The position numbers and the translations under genes are program-made. Below are positions 45,701 to 57,700 of a DNA stretch of 64,000 bases, piece after piece; position 1 is the stretch's first letter; each line of letters opens with the position of its first letter. The DNA comes from Psococerastis gibbosa (lineage: Eukaryota; Arthropoda; Insecta; Psocodea; Psocidae): contig OZ020488.1 of assembly GCA_963971405.1 (NCBI GenBank), positions 5,022,001-5,086,000 on the forward strand, read 5' to 3'. The notes below the pieces were generated by a model, which had not been told where the DNA came from, made no database searches, and saw nothing but the letters and a program-made list of their open reading frames with translations.

Positions 45701-48700
45701 TGTAGATCGTGAAATGTTGACGATTTAGTGATCTGGTCAAATTAACTTACCCACATCATTAAATGCCCAAACGTAGATGACAATATTGTGAATAATTGTT
45801 GACGATTTAACGGTCTGGTCAAATTAAGTTGCCCACATCATGAAATACAACCATTTTATGAAATGAGCCGTGCCGCCGACACCGTGGAAGGGATAAGGCG
45901 CCGTTAAAGTAGAGCAAATCTACGGTATGACCCCGACATTTGCATAAGATCTGTCCTAGCTCCAAAAACCTAAACAATTCTACAAGAAACCTCACGTGTC
46001 CCATTGCAGGCCCACTTGCAATCCACAGCCTCCCCCTAACGCCATGGGGCGCACAATACCAACGCCATTGGCAAGGACCCGCTGAAACGCATCAGTTTGG
46101 CCGGAATAGTTAACCAATCCAGTTAACTTTACAAGTGAAACCCAACGGTGTTTACTATAGCACATGATTTGCACCAGGGAAGTTACCAACTTCAACCACC
46201 CCAGGTGAACTGTGTGCATAAGAGGCTACAAAAGAACTGTCCTAGCTTCCAAGAATCTGCATTAACCTTCCACAGAACATATTATTAACAGGTATAGTCG
46301 TAGACAATGCCGCAAGGAATCTAGCGTGTTCCATTGCACGCCCACTTGCAATTCACTGGCTCCCCTAACGCCATTGGTAAGGACCTGCTGTAATGACTCA
46401 GTTTGGCCGGAATAGTTAACCAATCCAGGTAAATTTACAAGTGCAAGCCAGCGGTATTTACTATAGCACACGATTTGCACCAGGGACACTAATATTTAAA
46501 ACTACTGCAGCTTTGGTTAAGTAGTAGTATGCATACCTGAGCATAAAGGTTCGTCCAACTACTAGAAACGGGATAAAATCCTTAGCGTCACCACTGTCCA
46601 CCAAGTTAATTTAATAATTGAGTCTGAGGTTATGTTAAGTGTTAATTAAGCTGCTACGTAAGTCTGTCCTAATATTATCTGTTAATGAGTCTGTTAGTGT
46701 TCAATACACTGGTTTGGTAAGCATGGAATTATCCATACAGAGATGGTTTGTTTATCGGATACTGCCAAACATATGATATAAGAACTCAGCCTACGTTAAC
46801 CACATTGGGTCCTGCGAGTTTTCCTTGACATCAACGAAAAAAACAACAACCCAATTAGGCATGAGGCACTCCCTTGTTCTCGTCATTATGCACTTTCAAA
46901 ATTGCTGATTTACTAACCTGGGATCCGATTTGTCTTTGGACTGTCGGAAGTTGACGTCGAGAGAGTCGGAGAGACGAACCGCCACAGAGTCAACATTGTC
47001 CTTGCTCTCTGATCCGGATCCAGACTGAAACAAACAACAACATTGTCACCCATCATCAATAGCCGTGGTTCATATCCCCAAGTCTTATTTCACAAAATAC
47101 TGAGCTATACCATCATTCATTCATTGACATGAACCTACATTTTCATAAATTTAAAATGGAATTTTTATACTCCTAAACCGTATTGAAATGTTGGGCAAAG
47201 GTATGATCAGGGCCATGTAAGAAACCCTAATTTAAAATACGTATGCCCATTACTATCGGTCTCGTCTGACGCTTACGGAGCCACTGGAAACTCCGCAAGT
47301 AACACAGAGACCAATCAACAGAAATGGGAGAAACAGAGAAGACTCGGACGCTGTTGGGGTCTCTCTAGCAGTAAAAACCAGGCAAAAAGCGACCAATAAA
47401 TATCCCATGGCCAGACTTCGATCTCACAACGTTCCAGTCGACTGCCAAGAGTCTTGTATATAGAGGAATACGAGAGACAAAAACTGTAAACTGTCGACTT
47501 CGATGGCCAGGTGGTAACGTGCTTGCACTTGTGCCAGTCTTTACACGCAATGCGATCGGAGACGTGTCGTAACTCAACACGGGTACTAACCTACAGAGGC
47601 GACTGAAGAGCTCAATTGGATACATTCAATAAATTGTTTGTATGCAATTAACCTCTTATAAAAGTTAAAAAAAATATTTCGGACCAGACCTAGACGGCTA
47701 CACAGTCAAAACACTCACCTTGAGGCGCAGGCTTCGAACGACTTCAATGGCCAGGTGGTAGCGTGCTTGTACATGTGCGAGTCTCTACACGCCATGCGAT
47801 CGGAGACGTGTCGTTACTCGACTCAAGTACCTATTAGGTAACTTAGTGAGGCGACTGAAGAGGTCAATCGGATACATTCATTGAATTGTTTGTATGGGAT
47901 TAACTCACCTTGAGCCTCGTCTGCGGTCCAGGAACCTTGGCAACGACAGGTATAGGAGAGGCGGCGGTCGTGACTGTGTTAGCTGCAGCAGCACCGCCAC
48001 TGGAAGCAGAAGCGGGCTGGTGGGGACGGGGCGTTGGACTTTCTGATGCCGTCCCGCGGTCCGAACTCGGTCGCTTAGTACTGCTTCTACTGCTGCAACC
48101 AAAACAGGTACTCTACAACATGCTACTGCACACAGAGGCATCCCCCACAAGTGTCAGGAAATATTTCGATGTTGGTAAAGAGGAGTCTTTCCAAATTTTT
48201 GATTTAAACATGATGGGGCAGGCATTTTCAAACTTAATGTAACTTAGCTGTAAGAGACCAACAGAACTTGACACTGTTAAAACTCCAATTACTACAGCGT
48301 AAAGTGTAACTTTAGGACTCGTCTGACGCCAACAGGACAACAATGGATCCCACAGTTAACACAAAGACCGGAACAACAGTAATGAATATCTCTATCTGTT
48401 ATTCCCCTGCCTGTAGAGGCTGTCTTATTATATATTATAGAGGGAATCTTTCCAATTCTTTTTAAAAACAACATGAGAGCTAATCAATTAATTTCTCTGT
48501 CGAGAATCCTTATATTGACAAAAATGCTCTACAGAACTCCTAAAATATATAAATAAGACAACATATTTTGTCCTGCAAACTATCGTTAATCCATAAAAAC
48601 CGATAAAGAAAGCCGTATTTCTGGAAGACGTCGTCTGCTTCTTTTCAGTTTATTTCAATTCTATAGATTAACAATAGTTAATATAAATAAATGAAATTGT

Positions 48701-51700
48701 TCATTCAAAATTTATATATTTCAGGATTTTTCAAAGAGGGAATGTCCACCATTTTACCCCAGTTCATGACTAAATTATACTAAAATCAAACATGTTTGAT
48801 ATTAAATGAAAGCTCAGACTGATCTAAATGACAAGCGCGTTTGTTATTGTTTAATACATAACGGCCGACTACGTAGTTAATATGGAACGAGAATTTAATT
48901 GATTAGCTCCCACGCTATGTTGTTTTCCAAAATTTTGGCAAGACTTCCCTTAAATAGATACCTCGAATTATTGTTGTTATATGAGAACATACCATATTAA
49001 AATTTAAAAAAAAACACTTACCCTCTTTGCATATTATTGTTATATCTTCCACCGGCTTTATTGTTAAAAGACTGCTGAGGAGCTAAACCATTCACGGAGA
49101 AGACGCTCCCTATGTCGAAAAACGTATTGGGGGGAGCCCATGGCTGCAACATCGCGGGCGGGTAAAACGGTTGATTAGGTGGATACGTCTGAAAACAGAA
49201 ACAGCAATAAAATTACAAACACTAAGCTTACATGCGAGTAGGCGTTGGGAAACTATTAAGTTAGGAAAAAATATATATATATTTATGAAATGAATTCCAC
49301 ATGAAAATAGAGGAAGCTTTCAAATTTACACTGATATCCACTGACTTATGGCTAGTTCTCAAAAATGATACTGGTTTTTGAACCTGTCAATTTACTGATG
49401 ACGACACGGTGCATAATTCCCTCAAAATGGCGGCCTTCCGTCAATGAAAGGATGGGCACAAGCTCGGCTTTAGAGTCGTTTAAGGTAATAAACCGTAAAA
49501 CTTTTCCATAAGTTATATCTCTATTGGTGTTGAGGATAGCGAGCAGCAGGCGGATCATGGTGATTATAATACCGGTATTTATTTAATCCCCTGGAATTAA
49601 AAATGTAAACAAGATAATTTTATAATGGAAAGTGCTATTCAAAATTTGTTTGTTTACATTTTTAATACCAGGGGATTAAATAAATACCGGTATTATAATC
49701 GCCATGATCAGGCTGCAGGAGACTGAAATAATATTAATTCGATGAATATGATGACGTCATAGTGGTGGCTCAATGTATTATTGTTTACAAGCTAATTGTT
49801 ATGTAAACTAATCAGCCTCGAAAAACAATAAGTTTAATATAGCACACGTCCGACACTGAGTCAGTTACTTAAGAAAACTAAAACCCAGTTCTAATTGTGT
49901 GCAAATGATTAAATTCATCCTCAACACTTCATATATTTGAGGCTGTAGAACGAGACATTAATTAATTTCGCCAAAAATACGCTGCCATTCCTGGTTAAAA
50001 AATATTTTGAAATCTGTCCGATGGCGCAAGAGTAAATGAGTACTTACATATACATGAACAGGCTGATGATTACTGTAGGCGAGGGGGCTAGGAATCGAAG
50101 AACCATTGGCGTACATGAACCTCTGCTGGGAACCAGGCACAGGACCGGCTGGCTGGAAGGGACCAGAGGCGGGGTCGAAGGGCGGACTCCGGAACCCGTT
50201 CTTCATCGGGTTGCCGGCCATATTCATCCGGTGCATCGGCTGTATCGGTTTCGCTTTGATACGTGCCATGATTGGCTTACCCTGTATAAAACGCAACAAA
50301 GTTTAATATTAGAGCAACCTTTTCTTAGGTCGAAACCGGTTAGGCTGTCTAGCCCGCCTTACTGCAGCCTTTGGCTTATTGTAACCAGGATTGCCTCCTT
50401 TTTGTAATCTATGAAGCAGCCCATCACGTGGTCATTGAGGTCATCGAACATAGTTGCAACAGAATGCGCAATTGTTCACTTTGATAAGGCGGGTATTCCA
50501 TTGGTCAATTTTCCCGTTAAAAGTGTTATAGTTAAAAAGTTATAATATGGTAGCAGACTTTTTTTAATCACATTTGACGGGAGAATTGACCAGTGGAATA
50601 CCTGCCTAAGTTATTATTAACAACGCGAGCAACTTAAAACACACCCCTAAGCGCAATAACTAGTTAATAACGAACTCAGACCATCTTTTATGGTGTTCCG
50701 GACTCACCATGTTAATCATATACAAAGAATTGAATAAATGTATCCGACCGACCTCTTCAGTCGCCTCACTAAGTAGCAGTTATTTGTGCCATTTGGAAGT
50801 GTCTAAGGCGGGCTATAATTGGTCGAAGTTGTGGCAAGAGGCGCCAGAAATTCCAATCTCTCCTATAAAGAACTCTTGTATCATCCAAATAACTCTGCCC
50901 AATCCACGAGAAATTAATACAATGGTCAAACTACCACAAGAAAAGTTCTAGTATAATGGACCCACCTGAAACTCTCTGACTTCCTCCCTGAGAAACCGAT
51001 ACGCGCGTTGAGCGTCCTCGTCCGACTCAAAGGTGATGTACCATGAATTGTTGTGCGCAAACTCGCAGGAGATCACCTTAGGACACCCCTCACCGGAGAA
51101 AAGACCCTAAGGACACAATAAGCAAACTTAATAAATAAATAAAATTCAAGAAGTAATTAATCGTCTCTAGAGTGTGAATAGCATGACGGCAGACCACATC
51201 ACTTAAAGTCTACTTTCAATGTGATTTAGTGGTGCCCAGTCATCACTTGCCGGCAGTATTTAATTAAATGCGTTGAATTTTTAAATCTCATCGACGTACT
51301 GTTTTTACGTCTCGTGGTAGTCTGTTATGGTGCGTTTTGCAATGGCCTGCCATTATATGTATGTTAGCCTCGTGAGGGATGCTTGTAGGGACAGTGTTTT
51401 AATGTACCAAGTGGCTACCCTTCTCCCCCTGTCTACGGGTTTCTCTTGTTTGTGTATGTCCTATGTTTAATTTATACTGTACATTTTGGAAATAAATTTC
51501 TTTCTTTATTAAAATTATCGATCAACTTAACTATTAAGGAGATATTTAAGTAAACTAAGAATTACCTTGACTTCTTCCAGAGGAGTACTATCTGGAATTT
51601 CCCTCAATATGACTATGCATCTTTTGTGGTTAGGACGAACCTTTTGGCCCTCTTCATCCACTTGTACATTAGGTGATTCTGAAACGGAATAAACAAACTT

Positions 51701-54700
51701 CAGTAAGTTATAGTTAGTTAACTTAACTTATTGTCTTTTGAAATGCCTCTTCTATCGAAGATTGGCGATCATCATGGCAATTGTAGTCATGATGACTATA
51801 CTAGGGAATTGTAGTGCAGTGGCTTCCCATTGTCTTCTGCACCCTTACGCAGTTGACACTTCATTGGGTTCCTCCGCCTTCGGGGCCGGTTCCCAACCCC
51901 CGGGAAAACAGTACACTTCACTTCTCCCGGTTCAAACTCGTTCCCCTATCTGTTCAATCACCATTTAGCGCTTCCATCTTCACCACGAGGAGGTACGATT
52001 AGGGATTTTGCGCCTTCTTCTCTGAGACCATAAGGCATTACTCAGAAGCTCAGGTATTATATAACAGACAAAGACAGTAAAATACAAACGACTGAGATGA
52101 AATTCATTACAACAGCCCGTCGGACGAGAAGATTAAAATGAAGAACAACAAACAATTACATACAATAAATACCCACACGAGTTTTGGGTTTAGCAATGAT
52201 TAGTGAAGAGACTGGAATAATATAATAATAATTACAAATTTAATTACGCTATGTAATATATTATTGTTTAAAAACTAATTAACATAGGAACTAATCAGCC
52301 TCGGTAAACAATAAGTTTAATATAGCACACGTCCGACACTGAGTCAGTTACAAGGAGAACTAAAACCCAGTTCTAATTGTGTGCAAATTGATTTTCAATT
52401 CATACTCAGCTACAGTATTTTTAAGAGCGAATCGGAGAACTAATATCGATCGTACAGCCGGCAAAAATAACCCGTAAATTAGCAGAAATGCTCTACATTT
52501 AGATACATGACATTTGGCCTTCAGCTGTAGTTTCAAAATAAAGACCTCTACGCTGGAGTAAAATTTGCTGCGATGAGTAACCATTTTAGACTTAAAGAGG
52601 GAATAATATGATATTGGGGATCTGAGATAAATAAAAATAAATAAATATTGACTTTATTTGTTCTATTACTAATCCAACCCCCTCCGATTGTGTCATAAGC
52701 TGATTGCGTAAGATCTGCAGATCATCCGTCAGGAAGACAAGATGGGATAGAATTAGAAATGAAGTAATGAGGACTGGTGGGGGGTGGGAGAACCAATGGT
52801 GGAGAAGATAAAGAGAAGGAGACTGCAATGGTTCAGACTCGTGAAGCGATGGTGAGGAAATGGTTGGAGGACGAAGTTGAGGGAACACGAAAAAGATTAA
52901 GGGCAAGGAAGAGTTGCAGAAGCCAGATTGAGGACGATCTCTGGAGAGTGGGACTGGTAAGTGTTTGAATAATCACAAGTGAGTGGAGGAGGCTCACATA
53001 TCAAGCCTGTGCAACTGGCGCTGATTATTGATGATGGAAATGATGATAATTCGTTCTCGGAACATTGAGCTTATGTTTTGTTTTTTCATAAAGTGGCGCA
53101 TAAAGGTGTTATGACGGCCACAAAATACAAGTATGTATCAAAATGTCAGAGATAGCTCTATTAGTGTGTTCACTTACCCCTTAACACCTGCGTTATAAGT
53201 TGTAAATCAGTGGTGAGTTTTTTGACTTGATTAAAATTAGCGACTGTCCATATGGGAACATATTGGTCGTTGTCCATTTGACTCAGCAGGTACGTGTCAT
53301 TAGCTAAATTTTCTCTGAAAGAAAAACAATAGAAAATTATTAGAACAAAAATGTTGTATACTTTGCCTATAATTCACGTTCTGCAAATATGACTAAAACA
53401 GCGTGCAAACACTCCAAACAAAAGCAGGCATTTATTTAACCGAAATTAGAGGATCTAGAAAAATCAATCTGATTAGAACCCACGATCTAAGCCTTCTAGA
53501 TTCTCTAATTTCATAACATAGGAGGTTGCCTCTTCAACCTATGTTAGTCTAATGTCAGAACCATATTACGCTAAAATAATTATATTGACAGTAATGGGCC
53601 GACGGTGAGAACCTCCCGCTTACGTTGGGTCACATTGATTGACTGAACTAGCCCGGTGAGAGTAGATCCATTAATTCCCACCCGGCACCCGTTCCTAAAA
53701 GCGAATTATGGTAGACAAGGATCAACGTAAAAAAAAAAAAAATCAACAACATTGCAAAATGAATAACTGGACCCAACTCCACCTTACTCAGTTTGCTTAC
53801 TCTCAAACCATATTGCAACGCTCCGTATTCACCGATGGTAGAAAAAATAGAATGCTGTTTCGCACTGTATTTACATACGCGCCGAATTTTCATATTTTAC
53901 AACGGAACGGCTGCGACTACTATGTACCGTTCACTCATCGCACGCAATAACCCGAAGTAGTCTTAAGCAGTAATGTTACCTACCTGGAAAAATAATATTC
54001 TAGCTGAGAAGACAGCATCTGTTTGAGCTGTTCAAGTGGGAGGGCAGGGGCGTCAGGGATGAGGGCGGCGGCGGGGGGCGGGCTGGACGGCGCAGTGGCG
54101 TCTACGGGGGGCGCCTCCCCACCCCCCACATAATGTTCCGCCTCTTCGCTCACCCCGTTCACCGAGCTGGAACAACAAGACAACATGATGACATCACCAG
54201 ACACGAAATTCAAACAAAGACTTATTCAAACATCTTCAAGACAATTTCCCAGAGACTTAGGGGTCCGGTCGGATAAAGTCCAAGAAACCCTCCATACTCT
54301 AAGTTAGTCTGTCATTATTGGCCATAGCTTGTGGAAACACGGTGCTTCTTATAGGTAATCTTGTCTTGCAGCAACTTACAGTACGACCAACCTGTAAACA
54401 CTGTGTATCCAATATACTGGTCTCAATGACCGTATCCATGATAAATGTTAACAGTAACCTATCAGACTTGACCACTTGCTGGTCAGGGTAATTGTGTGAG
54501 GTGGTTATTGAGTTTCTCGGCTATGGTATGAATAGCCCAACCATAACTTGCAAAGGAAACAAATGAAAAGGGAAAATTAAAAGGAAGAAAAACAAAGAAA
54601 AATCCCTCTGAGAAATACTATTAATAATAATAAGACTTTAAGAGTAGTAGAAATACTCTGTAAGGGGTATAAGGCGTAAGTGCGTAACATTATAACTGTT

Positions 54701-57700
54701 CGTCTGTGGGGTCCAATGGCAGAAGCAATTCCTACTGAAAAATGCACGAATTATTAGCTAGTTATGGACGGTTATTGGTTTCAAAGTAACTGAGTTTTGG
54801 AATAATGCCTTATGGTCTCAGAGGCAAAAATCCCTAATCTGTACCTACCCGTGGTGAAGATGGAAGAGTTTAATGGCGACTGAACAGATATGAGACAGGG
54901 GACAGAGTTTGAGCCGGGATAAGCGAAAAACAGTCTATTCTGTGCAGGGGACTCTTTTGTGGAACTCAACGGCATAAGGATGCAGGAGGCAACGGGATAC
55001 TACTGCATAACAACTCTCTAGTATAGTCATCATGACTACGTATATTGTTGGTTACACAATCATATTCCCATGGCACTCACGCTGAGGTGGTGTTATCATC
55101 AAAAATAAAAACCCGTACCGGCTTTACTTTAAAAGCTCTGATCAGCAAATGTGGGACTCAACACCATTACTGCTGAAAGTGTCAGCCTTTAACACTATTC
55201 CGACAATAAGGAACTCGATTTTATAACTTGAAAGCCTCTTATCACTCGTATAATCTTATCATAGTTCGTGCGGCGTCGACCGTCGAAGAAGGAAAGTTGA
55301 AAGTTAAAAGTCGGCAGCTTATCTGAGTTCTAAAACAGTCCAACTTATCAGTTAAATATTAGTTGTGAACGAAAAGTGCTACTTCCCATCGTTATGACAT
55401 AGTAAACTGGAAAACTAGTGGGGATTACACATACATACTAAACAAATTGTTCCCTGCTGGTTGATACTTCATAACATCATAAGCAATAGCCGGCATAAAT
55501 AATTCCCCTATTACCTGGGCCTAGGGGCTAGGAGGACTAAGGCCGATCCCACCAACGCTTAGGAATTCTCGGTAAGGAGCACAGAACGGCATCGCCATCA
55601 ACTAATGCATTATTGTGCAGTATTCTGTACCGAGACCCTTCCAGCTATGATAGGTACCGCCAGGAAACAGGATCAGTAAATCATAAAAGAACCGGTCCGA
55701 GTTTACTCGAACATGCTTTCCAATTTATCAATTAGTAGATGGAGAAAATGAGTAATTTCATGGTAAATAATTTTCCTATGTTTAAATTTCGGATATTTCG
55801 GGGAAGGGGGGGGGGGGGTTGGGGTGGTCCACCTGGCGTCACTGGAGCTGAGGTAAATTATAGATAGGTCAGACCAACACATTACCACACAGTAATAATG
55901 GCAGGGCACGCAATGATTTTGGGCGTGAATTTTCTATAATTTAAAAAAAAAAACATTTTTTTTTATACACAAAACCAAATAGTCCGGTTTCGTTACTCAA
56001 TTTAACACATAAAACATGCCTGAAGGTAAAAATCAGCGATAGATAGGTTTCAAAGAAAAATTATTATTTTTTAGTCATTTTTCATTAAAATTAAGTTGGT
56101 TCCTGGGACCTCAAAATGGGTAAATCCGTTGAAATCTCGGAATCGAATATTTCGACCATCAAAAAACTTTCCTTATACTACGTATAAATTGGAAAGCAAT
56201 AATAGTACAGGAAGATTCGTGAAATCACTAAAACCATTCAAAATGCATTCTTCTTGCCTGCATTGGAATAATTTTATGCATGCTGCCTCCTTAAGAGTGT
56301 ACAGCCCGTAGGAAATTGGTAGCCCGAAATTTAATACTTTTTATTTTTTATTTAATTAACTAAGCAAGTTGTTAAAGATTTGGCTAATTTAAGTGGTAGA
56401 AGACTACTTTATGCATAATATATAATAGGCCTACGGTATTTTTAGTTTTCGAAATTGTAGTTTTTTTTTATAAAATCGATTATACGTGAAAAGTTATTGT
56501 TTATAAAATATTATCATGTTTATGAAAAAACTATAATTATTAAAAATATCTTCTTATATGATGCATGAAGTACTACTTCAGAAGTAGTCTTCTACAACTT
56601 TAATGAGCCAAATCTTTAATAACATGCTTAGTTAATTAAATAAAAAATAAAAAGCATTAAATTTCGGGCGGCCAATTTCCTACGGGCTGTACACTCTTAA
56701 TGTTAATTATTACCAGCAGGCAAGATTTAATTCAGTTTTGGCGAGTTTACTTTGATGTTTTTGTTTTGGCCTAGGCAGTATAGGTGGTCCCAAGGGTGGC
56801 ATGACGCCTATGCTTTATCATTACCACGCAAGATATTTTTTGCTCCCAATACGCGTAGTTCAATTTTAAAGGATTCTCCAAATTGAATAAATACATACAT
56901 ATATTTAAAAACTCAGCAGAGCCACATGTTTTTGAGGAAAAAAAGGTCAGAAAGCGGTAGATTTTCGCCCCCTCCCTGATGAATACTTGCTGCGATTTCA
57001 TCGGAATAAAATTTTCAAGACATTGGAAAGGTGCATTGCGTTTCTTTTATTATTTTATTTGGGCTTGAAAATAGTTAAATAGTGTGCGGTCACCTTTACG
57101 CCAGTGTCAGAAATCTTCTGAAGTTGGCTCTTTTCCCCTCATGACAAATTTCTCAGCGAGTCACCGACGTTCGAATCGTCCCTACCGAACCGGGCCAAAA
57201 AAGGAAGAAGAAAAAACTGACTGCGGGGGTGCCCGATTGACTCGTAAGTCACCATCGCGTCGCAGCATATGGAAAGACAGATACAAGGTAGAGAGCAGGT
57301 ATGTGAGGAAGTAGTCCAGTAACCTACTTGATGTGAGCCACGCTATTACCGTAATTATTGCCAACATGAAATAATACACCTGCCCATATTCTCATTCATT
57401 ATCAGTCTTTTTTTTTCCTTAGGGAACCACACTATACCACGCAACCGGTCTCAAAGACAATTCATAAGGGAAAACGAAAGAAAAAGGTCTCTTGCGAGCT
57501 AAGTACGCGCCAACAAGCGCTGTGAGAGTAGTTTCGAAGTATTTTTAAGCAAAAACTCAGGCAAAGTGAAAAAAAAAGAATAAATTAACTTTTTTTCAAT
57601 TACGCCATAGCATTAGGCTATTAGGCTTCGCCATCAGCTTTCTTGCAGCCCAATGCAAATACAACACATAATCTGCTGAACCTCTGCTATTGACGAGAGC

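Larger units (their letters stand above)
44951..46917. other. Larp4B intron 9: local triplicated segment
   Basis: Besides a tRNA-like repeat and a small MITE it holds three related segments: 45355-45460, 45990-46180 and 46310-46487. They share CCGCTGAAA / AGTTTGGCCGGAATAGTTAA and TACTATAGCACA. The last two are about 305 bp apart and similar over about 180 bp. Confidence 0.65.
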
